The notes under the pieces were generated by a model. The model ran no database searches. It was not told where the DNA came from and saw only the letters and a program-made list of their open reading frames with translations. A DNA stretch of 32,423 bases from Bacteroidota bacterium (GTDB lineage: Bacteria; Bacteroidota; Bacteroidia; 2-12-FULL-35-15). Every line of letters begins with the position of its first letter. The stretch's first letter is position 1. Of this stretch, positions 1 to 7,559 are shown piece by piece. Both the position numbers and the translations under genes were made by a program. The DNA lies in assembly GCA_021323165.1 (NCBI GenBank), contig JAJTCJ010000071.1, forward strand, positions 1 to 32,423, given 5' to 3'.

Positions 1-96
1 AATGGTAGATCCATGAGTTCAGATTTAATTTATCCGAAGCATACTATGAAAATATCCTGCCAGATATTTGCAGGAATAAGTTCTACATTCGGTTAA
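1..96 (+). other. possible 3' end of an upstream coding region
   Basis: Frame 1 is open from the first base to a TAA at 94-96 (31 codons, ending in ISSTFG); the other two forward frames close within the first 15 bases. This could be the C-terminus of a gene that starts outside the window. Thirty-one codons is too short to recognise a family, and in AT-rich DNA an open stretch of this length can occur by chance. Confidence 0.25.
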
Positions 97-129
97 ATGG
101 TTTTGTTTTGTAATTTAGGCCCCATTCAA

Positions 130-1530
130 ATGAAATTCAGTTTTAATCATATAACGCTGGTCCCGGGGGGAAGATACATTCTTCAGCTGAGCACTATTGC
201 AATGATCTGGGTTGTTGTGTCATGTGGAAACGAGACAACACCACAAAATATTACATTCGCAGAACATATTGCACCTATTATTTATAAAAATTGTACTTCG
301 TGCCATCGGGAAGGTGAGGCAGGACCATTCTCCTTATTAAGTTTTGAGGATGTTTCCTCACGAAGCAAGCTTATCAAATTTGTAACTGAAACCCGCTTTA
401 TGCCTCCGTGGCCTGCAGACCCTGCTTATACTCATTTTATTGATGAAAAAGTCCTTACAGAACAGGAAATTGCGCTAATCGGAAAGTGGGTGGATGAGGG
501 TTGCAATGCGGGGGATATGTCAAAAATGCCTTCTGTGCCTTCATTCCCGGCCGGTTCTCAATTGGGGAAACCGGATCTGATCATTAAATTTCGTGATGTT
601 TTTAAAATCCCGGGTGATGGAAAAGACAGGTTTATGTTAATGCGGATACCTTATGAGCTTGAAAGTGATAAGTATATTAAAACCATTGAGGTTGTTCCTG
701 ATAACAGAAAATTACTTCATCATGTAAATGCACAGCTGCTTAGCTACGATCCTGATAAACGTAAAGATGTTATAAAAGGTGAAGTGGCTGTAGATGTTAA
801 AGACTTTCCAACTACTCTGGAAGCATATAAAGCATTGGATCTTCCGAATGATGACGGCACATTTCCCATGATGACCCAATCCGTTACAAATTATTTACCC
901 GGTGTTACTCCGCCAATCTATCCCAATGGGATCGGTGGGTTTAAGATGGCAAAAAAAGGAGCCATATTTTTAAAAGATATTCATTATGGACCTTCAAGAA
1001 TAGATACTTCCGATCAAACTTCCTTCAACGTTTTTTTTGCTGATGGTGCACCGAAACGACCTACTATGGAATTTCAGATGGGCACTTACGGTGTTTCTCC
1101 TGTAGTACCTCCATTAGTTATTCCGCCTGATACAATCATGAAATTCACATCTGATTATAAGGTCCCATTTGACATTTCTATCTTAACTGTCAATCCTCAT
1201 ATGCATTTGCTTGGAAAAACCTTTTTAGCTTATGCGACAACGATTCAGGGGGATACAATACCCTTGATACGTATAAATAAATGGGATTTCCGCTGGCAGT
1301 ACTTTTACACTTATAAGAAAATGCTGAAGATCCCTGCAGGATCAATTATTCACGTTGAAGCAGTCTTTGATAATACACGTAAGAATCCGAATAATCCATT
1401 TAGCCCGCCAAAGCTGGTTGAGGAGCGGGAAGGGAGTATGCGCACATCAGATGAAATGCTTCAATTCATAATTACTTATCTGCCTTACAAAACAGGGGAT
1501 GAGAATATAAGTTTGGAAACTAAAAAATGA
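130..1530 (+). CDS. heme c / copper monooxygenase-like lipoprotein
   Basis: Predicted exported lipoprotein of 466 residues. From the ATG at 130 there is a hydrophobic stretch ending in a lipobox (VVSC, Cys32); an ATG at 97 would only add 11 residues before it. Residues 55-59 are CTSCH, a heme c attachment motif in a short cytochrome-like segment that continues REGEAGPFSLLSF. The rest resembles the copper type II ascorbate-dependent monooxygenase fold: a His-His pair at 197-198 (LLHHVNAQ) and an HMH motif at 357-359 (NPHMHLLGK), which are the kinds of copper ligands known in PHM/DBM enzymes. A one-heme domain fused to such a module is common in Bacteroidota and environmental bacteria, but the substrate is unknown. 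It may move electrons from heme to copper in the periplasm; this is inference. No clear promoter or partner gene is visible. Confidence 0.8.
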   Translation: MKFSFNHITLVPGGRYILQLSTIAMIWVVVSCGNETTPQNITFAEHIAPIIYKNCTSCHREGEAGPFSLLSFEDVSSRSKLIKFVTETRFMPPWPADPAYTHFIDEKVLTEQEIALIGKWVDEGCNAGDMSKMPSVPSFPAGSQLGKPDLIIKFRDVFKIPGDGKDRFMLMRIPYELESDKYIKTIEVVPDNRKLLHHVNAQLLSYDPDKRKDVIKGEVAVDVKDFPTTLEAYKALDLPNDDGTFPMMTQSVTNYLPGVTPPIYPNGIGGFKMAKKGAIFLKDIHYGPSRIDTSDQTSFNVFFADGAPKRPTMEFQMGTYGVSPVVPPLVIPPDTIMKFTSDYKVPFDISILTVNPHMHLLGKTFLAYATTIQGDTIPLIRINKWDFRWQYFYTYKKMLKIPAGSIIHVEAVFDNTRKNPNNPFSPPKLVEEREGSMRTSDEMLQFIITYLPYKTGDENISLETKK

Positions 1531-1653
1531 TTTTCTTTGTTCCGAGCAATTTTTAACACAGAGAAACAGAGTTGAGGGAGTTTCACAGAGAGGAATCGCT
1601 TTGCTGATAGAGTAAATTACATGTTAACTTTTCTTTGAGCAATTCTGGTTTTA
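1531..1653. repeat. intergenic degenerate CACAGAG repeat between direct repeats
   Basis: This convergent intergenic region holds a purine-rich degenerate repeat (aacacagagaaacagag, then tttcacagagagg, about 1553-1594). It is flanked by two near-copies of one sequence: ttttctttg-ttcc-gagcaatt at 1531-1551 and ttttctttgagcaatt at 1629-1644, which differ by a 4-5 base insertion. Degenerate CACAGAG stretches are common between genes in many bacteria. The flanking copies could be a target duplication or local slippage. There is no ORF. Confidence 0.4.
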
Positions 1654-2610
1654 TTATTCTTTAGTTGTTTTCATTTTTAGAAGCAAACCGGCTAACACTT
1701 TTTTGTAAAGCGGAACCTCAATATTTAATTCTTCTGCAAGTTTAACAACATATCCAGTTAATGATTTGTATTCAGTTTCTCCTCCTTTTATAAAATCACT
1801 GTGCATCGATGATGTGGTTTCGTATGGAAGGGTTTTCATTTTAGCGATCCTGGTTTCAATGATATCGGAAGGAAAGCTAATGCCTTTTGCCCTGGCGACC
1901 TCCAATAGTTCTTTCATTAATGTTTTAAGCATTTCAAGATACCCATGTTTTTCGAGGATTGCACCCAATGGTTTATCAAGGTAACTTGTAAGGCTTGCCA
2001 ATGAGGAAATGAAAAGGAATTTCTCCCAGGTTGTATGTTCAATATCTTCAGCAAGAACAGCATTGATCGAAGCACCTTTAAATATTTTTTCGTAAGTTCT
2101 AAGTTTATCTTTTGATGTTAAGGAATTTGAACCAAAGAATAATGAATGTCCGCTTCCGCTTTCTTTTACAACTCCTCGTTCTAGGAGCCTGCTTACAATA
2201 TATACACACCCTTCCCATACCACATTTTCTGGAAAGATTTTTTTTATTCTTTCCGGTCCATCTATCCCATTTAATAATGGAAGGATGATAGTATCAGATG
2301 TTATCGAGTGTTTTAAAGTGAGAAGGCTCTCTTCAAGATCATAGCTTTTTACACAGCAGATCAAAAGGTCGATTCTCCTTATCGTTGTAGGATCTGAAGT
2401 TACATGGTCAGGGAAGACAACTGTTTCTCTATCGGAAAAAATTATCTTCAATCCATTTTTGCTGATTATCTTTTCAGTGTGAGCCCGGGTAATAAATGTT
2501 ATTTCAACCTCTTTGGAATTGAAATATCTTTCCGCAAGTAGACCGCCAAAGTAACCGCCAACAGCTCCAATACCAAGAATGGAAATTTGTAATGGTTTGT
2601 CGTTCATCAA
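1654..2610 (-). CDS. panE: 2-dehydropantoate 2-reductase (ketopantoate reductase)
   Basis: NADPH-dependent cytosolic reductase that converts 2-dehydropantoate to pantoate in the pantothenate/coenzyme A pathway. The 318-residue length fits the ApbA/PanE family. The N-terminal Rossmann motif is GIGAVGG (residues 13-19). Further family marks are CVKSYDLE (the lysine-containing loop), LLNGIDG, TWEKFLF (position of the catalytic lysine) and a C-terminal helical domain with SSMHSDFIKGGETEYKSL, matching the usual SSM-D-x-x-x-G-x-x-TE signature. The start follows the VOC gene by 2 nt, so the two are probably co-transcribed. PanE-like proteins also include paralogues with other 2-oxoacid substrates, so the family is sure but the exact substrate less so. 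Confidence 0.85.
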   Translation of the reverse strand: MMNDKPLQISILGIGAVGGYFGGLLAERYFNSKEVEITFITRAHTEKIISKNGLKIIFSDRETVVFPDHVTSDPTTIRRIDLLICCVKSYDLEESLLTLKHSITSDTIILPLLNGIDGPERIKKIFPENVVWEGCVYIVSRLLERGVVKESGSGHSLFFGSNSLTSKDKLRTYEKIFKGASINAVLAEDIEHTTWEKFLFISSLASLTSYLDKPLGAILEKHGYLEMLKTLMKELLEVARAKGISFPSDIIETRIAKMKTLPYETTSSMHSDFIKGGETEYKSLTGYVVKLAEELNIEVPLYKKVLAGLLLKMKTTKE

Positions 2611-2612
2611 AA

Positions 2613-3020
2613 TTATTGTTGAGGAGGACCATTAGGATCCATATAAGCGATTTCCCACTGGTGTCCGTCAAGATCTTCAAATGCATGCTGATACATCCAG
2701 CCATGATCCTGAGATTTACTGTAAGTCTTTCCACCGGCATTCACTGCTGCTTTTACCATTTCGTCCACTTTATCGCGGCTTTCTGCAGATAATGCGATTA
2801 GGACTTCAGTGTATTTCTTAGCATCGCAGATCTCTTTCTGAGTAAAACTTTTGAAGAACGGTTCTACGAGAAGCATTATATAAATATCATCACTGACTAT
2901 CATACATGTTCCCTGTTCATTAGTAAACTGCGGATTGAATTTAAATCCAATTTTTGTGAAAAATTCAACGGTTTTATTCAAATCTTTTACCGCTAGGTTG
3001 ATAAATATCTTTGTCGCCAT
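2613..3020 (-). CDS. VOC (glyoxalase/bleomycin-resistance) family protein
   Basis: A 135-residue single VOC protein with the paired beta-alpha-beta-beta-beta fold: INLAVKDLNKTVEFFTKIGF at the N-terminus and AFEDLDGHQWEIAYMDP at the C-terminus, the latter giving the family's DxDGHxWE signature with a likely metal-ligand Glu. The first canonical ligand position reads Asn (FINLAV) instead of His, so metal use is uncertain. Proteins of this subtype are often labelled lactoylglutathione lyase-like, but the substrate cannot be deduced. It is the first gene of a leftward pair with panE (2-nt gap) and diverges from the metallophosphoesterase gene across a 122-nt intergenic region. I saw no TAnnTTTG box on this strand. 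Confidence 0.8.
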   Translation of the reverse strand: MATKIFINLAVKDLNKTVEFFTKIGFKFNPQFTNEQGTCMIVSDDIYIMLLVEPFFKSFTQKEICDAKKYTEVLIALSAESRDKVDEMVKAAVNAGGKTYSKSQDHGWMYQHAFEDLDGHQWEIAYMDPNGPPQQ

Positions 3021-3089
3021 ATTTGAAGGAATTAATTGTGCTGACTAAAATACCTGAATAAAAGATTATTCCAAAAAAGCTCTGGAAAC

Positions 3090-3120
3090 TTTGAGATCAA
3101 AAAAAGTTTCCGTAGTTTTG
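3090..3120 (+). promoter_or_regulatory. Bacteroidota-type promoter for the metallophosphoesterase gene
   Basis: TTTG at 3090-3093 and TAGTTTTG at 3113-3120 are separated by 19 nt. This matches the Bacteroides primary sigma consensus (TTTG, about 19 nt, TAnnTTTG). The next ATG is at 3143, implying a leader of roughly 15-17 nt. It is the best promoter match in the window. Confidence 0.65.
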
Positions 3121-3142
3121 CGGCCTATTTAAATTAAAGATT

Positions 3143-4408
3143 ATGTCGATTGCATTGCGCATTTTGTTTATAGGAATATTATTGATTTTTATTGATCTCT
3201 ATTTTTACCAGGCCATTAGAACCGTTATGATTGGAAGTACTCCAAGCCGGAAGAATATGGTGTTTTATATCTATTGGGGATTCACTTTATTTTCTTTTCT
3301 ATTATTCTTAACCCCGTCCTTGATCCCAATGCTGGAATGGCCTCATTTTGTGAGGATCTATCTGTTTGCTTTTGTAATAATGGTTTTAATTTCAAAGATC
3401 ATCGGCTCTGTTTTTATTGCGCTCGATGACATAGTCAGACTCTTTCGCTGGGTTAGCACTTATATTATGAAGGAACCTATTCCGGTTGCAGGAGAAACTT
3501 TAAATCCTCATTCAATATCACGTTTGAAATTCCTCAATTATATCGCTGTTGGAATGGCAGCAATACCATTTGCAAGCTTCATGTACGGGATGGTTAAAGG
3601 TGCATTTGATTATCGCATTCACAGAATACGTGTTGTATTACCTAATCTGCCTGCTTCTTTTAACGGTCTGAGGATCGTTCAGATCTCTGATATACATTCC
3701 GGAAGCTTTGTATCCGCAGCACCCTTAAAGAATGCTGTCAATCTTATCAATGAACAAAAAGCAGATATTGTATTCTTCACAGGAGATCTTGTTAATGACA
3801 GAGCCATTGAAGTTGATCCACATATTGAAACTCTTTCACAGATCAGTGCACCGATGGGTGTTTACAGTACATTGGGAAATCATGATTATGGAGATTATGT
3901 TGCCTGGGAAAGTAAAGAAGCAAAACGAAATAACCTGGAAGACCTGAAAAAGAAACATGCTCAGATGGGATGGAAGCTAATGATGAATGAGCACATAGCA
4001 TTGGAAAGGGGCGAAGATAAAATTGCACTTATTGGAATTGAGAATTGGGGAGGTAATTTGAATTTTCCTAAATACGGTGATATGAAAAAAGCATATGCAG
4101 GCGCTGAAAATTATCCTGTTAAACTTTTGTTGTCGCATGATCCATCGCATTGGAGCAAACAGGTTAAAGAAGAATATAAGGATATTGATATCACATTCAG
4201 TGGACATACGCATGGTTTCCAATTCGGTATTGAGATCCCGGGATTAATAAAATGGAGTCCTTCCCAATTTGTTTATAAGCAATGGGCCGGTTTATATACA
4301 GAAGGCAAGCAGCATATTTATGTGAACAGGGGATTGGGTTTTCTAGGATATCCGGGAAGAGTAGGGATAATGCCTGAGATCACGGTGATGGAGTTATATA
4401 ATTCCTGA
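3143..4408 (+). CDS. membrane-anchored calcineurin-like metallophosphoesterase
   Basis: A 421-residue protein of the YkuE/YaeI-like metallophosphoesterase family. The first 155 or so residues hold about four hydrophobic segments, so it is membrane-anchored. The remainder carries the complete di-metal motif set: SDIHSG (D183, H185), GD (D215), GNHD (N246, H247, D248), LSHDP (H332) and SGHTHGFQFG (H355, H357). Family members hydrolyse phosphoesters such as UDP-2,3-diacylglucosamine or phospholipid-type substrates, but specificity cannot be read from the sequence. A strong promoter-like element lies just upstream. The stop codon lies within a short direct repeat (attcctgattta at 4401-4412 and 4423-4434). 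Confidence 0.88.
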   Translation: MSIALRILFIGILLIFIDLYFYQAIRTVMIGSTPSRKNMVFYIYWGFTLFSFLLFLTPSLIPMLEWPHFVRIYLFAFVIMVLISKIIGSVFIALDDIVRLFRWVSTYIMKEPIPVAGETLNPHSISRLKFLNYIAVGMAAIPFASFMYGMVKGAFDYRIHRIRVVLPNLPASFNGLRIVQISDIHSGSFVSAAPLKNAVNLINEQKADIVFFTGDLVNDRAIEVDPHIETLSQISAPMGVYSTLGNHDYGDYVAWESKEAKRNNLEDLKKKHAQMGWKLMMNEHIALERGEDKIALIGIENWGGNLNFPKYGDMKKAYAGAENYPVKLLLSHDPSHWSKQVKEEYKDIDITFSGHTHGFQFGIEIPGLIKWSPSQFVYKQWAGLYTEGKQHIYVNRGLGFLGYPGRVGIMPEITVMELYNS

Positions 4409-4434
4409 TTTAGGATTTGTTGATTCCTGATTTA
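4401..4434 (+). repeat. 12-nt direct repeat at the end of the phosphoesterase gene
   Basis: The 12-mer attcctgattta occurs at 4401-4412 and again at 4423-4434; the first copy contains the TGA stop codon. It is a local degenerate repeat of unknown role. Confidence 0.5.
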
Positions 4435-4499
4435 AGACGCAATTTAATACTTATCAAAATTCAATAAATCTCCATTTCACCATATCACTAATTAAAAAA

Positions 4500-5582
4500 A
4501 TGGCAGAAGCGTTAAAGGACATGTTCAATAAAAAATTTTATAGCTTGTTGGCGCAGGAGTTCAGTAAAGTATATAAGAATTTCAATTCAGAACAATTCAT
4601 TAAAGAGGTTACCAAAGAACTTGAAGAATTATCACTTAATCAGAGAATGCGGAACACTTCTGTTGTTCTGAAAAAGCATCTTCCGAATGATTATAAAAAA
4701 GCTTTGTCAGTTATTCTGGAAGTTGCACCAAAATTCAGAGGATATCCCGCTTTGCTCTTTCCTGATTTTGTTGGCCAGTATGGTCATGATCATGTTGCAA
4801 TATCATTGAATGCGCTTAAAGAACTAACTAAATATAGTTCTTCTGAATTTGCTATTCGTGAATATTTAGGACGTGATCTGAAAGGAACACTAAAAGTAAT
4901 GGGAATATGGGCTAAAGACAAAGATCCTCATGTTAGAAGACTTGCGAGCGAAGGTTCGCGCCCGCGTCTGCCCTGGTCATTTTCCATTCCAGAAATAATG
5001 AATGATCCTGAATTCACGCGTCCGATACTTGAAACATTGAAAGCAGACAAAGAGTTGTATGTAAAAAAATCTGTTGCTAATCATCTTAATGATTTTTCCC
5101 GAACGCAGACTGACTGGATGTTAAAACTGATCTCAGGATGGGACAAGGAAAATGTAGATACAGCCTGGATTATTAAACATGCAAGCAGAACTTTAATAAA
5201 AAAAGGTCATGCTGGTTCCTTATCCATTTTTGATTTTGAAAAGAATGTAAAAATTGAACTGAACGAGCTTAAGATAATCAAACCAAAGATCAAATTAGGA
5301 GAAGCACTTCAATTCAGTTTTAATCTTGTTTCCCATAAAAGCAAACCTCAAAAGCTTGTGGTGGATTACGCGATTCAGTATGCAAAGAAGTCGGGTACTC
5401 AAACAAGAAAAGTCTTTAAGCTGAAAGAAATCAATCTTCCTGCCAGTCATTCGCGTCACATAGCGAAAGCTCAGACGTTCAAAGATTTTACAACGCGGAA
5501 ACATTATGCTGGAACGCATGTACTAGAAATAATAGTGAATGGAAAGAGTTACGCGAAAAAAGAATTTTTCCTATCTGTTTAA
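4500..5582 (+). CDS. AlkC-type DNA alkylation repair glycosylase, with Ig-like C-terminus
   Basis: A 360-residue HEAT-like repeat protein of the AlkC/AlkD DNA glycosylase superfamily, which excises N-alkylated purines without base flipping. Residues 1 to about 245 are helical repeats with typical AlkC patches: LLFPDFVGQYG (85-95), EYLGRDLKGT (121-130), a charged DPHVRRLASEGSRPRLPW stretch (142-159) and KSVANHLNDFS (190-200). From about residue 250 the sequence becomes beta-rich (KIELNELKI to the end), consistent with the Ig-like domain that distinguishes the AlkC-alpha subtype from Ig-less AlkC. The family's core motifs look intact. It begins 91 nt after the phosphoesterase gene and has no clear promoter. 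The downstream membrane-protein gene has its own -7 box. Confidence 0.88.
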   Translation: MAEALKDMFNKKFYSLLAQEFSKVYKNFNSEQFIKEVTKELEELSLNQRMRNTSVVLKKHLPNDYKKALSVILEVAPKFRGYPALLFPDFVGQYGHDHVAISLNALKELTKYSSSEFAIREYLGRDLKGTLKVMGIWAKDKDPHVRRLASEGSRPRLPWSFSIPEIMNDPEFTRPILETLKADKELYVKKSVANHLNDFSRTQTDWMLKLISGWDKENVDTAWIIKHASRTLIKKGHAGSLSIFDFEKNVKIELNELKIIKPKIKLGEALQFSFNLVSHKSKPQKLVVDYAIQYAKKSGTQTRKVFKLKEINLPASHSRHIAKAQTFKDFTTRKHYAGTHVLEIIVNGKSYAKKEFFLSV

Positions 5583-5607
5583 CATTCATGTCAATTTGGT
5601 AAAATGT

Positions 5608-5615
5608 TATCTTTG
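5608..5615 (+). promoter_or_regulatory. TAnnTTTG (-7) box before the UPF0104 gene
   Basis: TATCTTTG ends 7 nt before the ATG at 5623, so transcription would start at or very near the start codon, giving a leaderless or nearly leaderless mRNA. I see no good TTTG at the -33 distance, so support is partial. Confidence 0.4.
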
Positions 5616-5622
5616 AGTTCCT

Positions 5623-6534
5623 ATGAACACAAAGTTATCGCAGCTGATACAATACTTTATTTTACTTTTAATTGGCATCGGCCTGTCCTGGCTCTTTTTC
5701 AGGGTTTTGAGATGGCAGATGCTCATAAAGGCCACAGGTTATAAAGCCAAATTCCACAGTGCATTTGCCGCTCTTTCCATAGGATATTTCGTGAATTTTG
5801 CAGTTCCGCGTTTAGGTGAGGTAACCAGATGTTTGTCAGTTAAAAAACAAGATAACATTCCCTTTATGCAGCTGTTAGGGACTGTTATAATTGAGAGGGT
5901 AATCGATATTATCAGCTTGATAGTTATTTTGCTTCTTACCTTACTCCTGCAGTTCGATCACATCATAGCCTTTGTAAAAGAAAATGTATTCGGTCCGATC
6001 TATAATGGTATCATCCAAAAGATCATGAGTGGTAATAAGCCGGTACTTATAATAGTGCTAAGCGTTTTACTTTTATCTGTTTTTCTTTTTGTGTACTTCC
6101 GGAAATATATCAGGGAACGTTCTCCTAAAATTATACTTAAGTTTGTTAAAGGGTTAAAAGATGGATTGATCAGTGTTGCTAAATTGGAAAGGAAAGGTTT
6201 GTTTATTGTGTATACGATCTTAATATGGATCTGCTATTACCTTATGACTTACTTCTGGTTCTTTGTCTTTGAAGAAACGTCTATTTTAGGCCTTGGTGCT
6301 TGTCTCACTATTTTAAGCATAGGAACAATAGGTCGTTCTGTGCCAATCCAGGGTGGAGGAATGGGTGCATATCATTTCCTGGTTCAGCAGGTTTGTATTC
6401 TTTATGGTCTGGGTGGAATTTTCGGTCAGACGCTGGCCACTTTAATTCATGCCGGACAAACATTTTTTACTTTCGTTATGGGGTTAGCCGGCCTCATCAT
6501 TTTCTTTGTCGGCTTCTGGAAAAAGAATAAATAG
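5623..6534 (+). CDS. UPF0104 / LPG-synthase-TM-like integral membrane protein
   Basis: A 303-residue polytopic inner-membrane protein with about seven to eight hydrophobic segments, of the lysylphosphatidylglycerol synthase transmembrane (flippase-like, UPF0104) family. Typical marks are GYFVNFAVPRLGEVTRC near residues 50-66, IIERVIDIISL near 90-100, and the C-terminal SIGRSVPIQGG-like stretch (GTIGRSVPIQGGGMGAYH). It lacks the soluble synthase domain of MprF, so a lipid- or polyprenyl-linked substrate transport role is only family-level inference. It starts 40 nt after the AlkC gene and is followed by an inverted repeat (6550-6586) before the Usp gene. Confidence 0.85.
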   Translation: MNTKLSQLIQYFILLLIGIGLSWLFFRVLRWQMLIKATGYKAKFHSAFAALSIGYFVNFAVPRLGEVTRCLSVKKQDNIPFMQLLGTVIIERVIDIISLIVILLLTLLLQFDHIIAFVKENVFGPIYNGIIQKIMSGNKPVLIIVLSVLLLSVFLFVYFRKYIRERSPKIILKFVKGLKDGLISVAKLERKGLFIVYTILIWICYYLMTYFWFFVFEETSILGLGACLTILSIGTIGRSVPIQGGGMGAYHFLVQQVCILYGLGGIFGQTLATLIHAGQTFFTFVMGLAGLIIFFVGFWKKNK

Positions 6535-6549
6535 ATCATCCTTTCCGTT

Positions 6550-6586
6550 CTGATATTGCATCGAAGCTATTGAGGCTAAATATCAG
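6550..6586. repeat. 8-bp inverted repeat between UPF0104 and usp genes
   Basis: CTGATATT (6550-6557) and AATATCAG (6579-6586) are perfect inverted copies around a 21-nt loop, in which AGC and GCT can pair further. There is no immediate T-run (the next is at 6600-6607), so it is not a standard terminator. It could be an operator, an mRNA hairpin or a repeat relic. Confidence 0.45.
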
Positions 6587-6655
6587 ATTCTCAGGTATGT
6601 TTTTTTATACAGCGCTACTGACATAGTGTTGATATAAAATTTAAAACATACTCTC

Positions 6656-7501
6656 ATGACATCTTCCATAAAAAAAATTCTGGTTCCAGTTGATTTTTCC
6701 GATATATCGAAAGCCGCGGCTTTACAAGGTGCTGAAATGGCCAGGTTATTAAATGTTCAAATGGACCTTCTTCACATTAAAGATGAAAAACAGGAGAATC
6801 ATAACAGCCCGGCTTATCATCAGAATGCAAGCACTCAAATGGAAAATTTCAAAAAAGAGGTTCAGGATTCGTATGGTATCACTGCAGAAGGATATATTAT
6901 CCCCGGAAATGTAGTTGATCAGATCATAGAATTTTCGAAGAGAAAAAGTGTTGATCAGATCGTTATGGGAACACATGGAGCTTCAGGATACCGTGAAATG
7001 TTTATTGGAAGTAATGCACAACGAGTTGTTACTCTTTCTGATATACCAGTACTAACTATGCTGGATTGTAAAAATGAATCCAAGTTCAGAAATATCCTTA
7101 TACCGATTGATAACAGTATTCACAGCCGGGAAAAAGTGAATGTGACCATTGAGATCGCGAAGCTTTTTAATTCTAAGGTTCACATCCTTGGATTGGTTGA
7201 TTCGGATGCAAATATCGATCGTGATAAAATGGTGATAAAGCTGGAATCTGTTGAAAAGCATGTTAAGCATGAAAAATTATCTTATGTTACCACGATTGAA
7301 TATGGTGATAACATTGCAAAAACTGCTATTAATTATTCGAACATAAATAAGTGTGATCTTATTTCTATAAATACTGGTCATGAATCAAAGATCACCGGAA
7401 TTTTTCTTGGTCCTTTCGCTCAGCAGATCGTGAATCATTCTCCTATTCCCGTGTTAAGTGTTAAGCAGACAGAAGCACTTTTTACAACGGCTACGTTTTA
7501 A
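6656..7501 (+). CDS. tandem-domain universal stress protein (UspA family)
   Basis: A 281-residue cytosolic protein with two UspA domains, residues about 4-139 and 143-275. The first domain starts KKILVPVDFSDISKAA and has a complete ATP-binding signature G-2x-G-9x-G-S at about 105-119 (GTHGASGYREMFIGS). The second starts RNILIPIDNS, but its corresponding loop reads GHESKITGIFLGP, with Pro replacing the Ser/Thr of the signature. Only the first domain is therefore predicted to bind ATP. Tandem Usp proteins of this shape are common in Bacteroidota and are linked to stress or redox adaptation; the specific role is unknown. The 121-nt upstream region holds the inverted repeat 6550-6586, which might bear on regulation. 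Confidence 0.9.
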   Translation: MTSSIKKILVPVDFSDISKAAALQGAEMARLLNVQMDLLHIKDEKQENHNSPAYHQNASTQMENFKKEVQDSYGITAEGYIIPGNVVDQIIEFSKRKSVDQIVMGTHGASGYREMFIGSNAQRVVTLSDIPVLTMLDCKNESKFRNILIPIDNSIHSREKVNVTIEIAKLFNSKVHILGLVDSDANIDRDKMVIKLESVEKHVKHEKLSYVTTIEYGDNIAKTAINYSNINKCDLISINTGHESKITGIFLGPFAQQIVNHSPIPVLSVKQTEALFTTATF

Positions 7502-7559
7502 ACGTGATCGCGAAGTTATCCTTACATGCATAAAAGAGAGCCATTATAAACTAATAATT

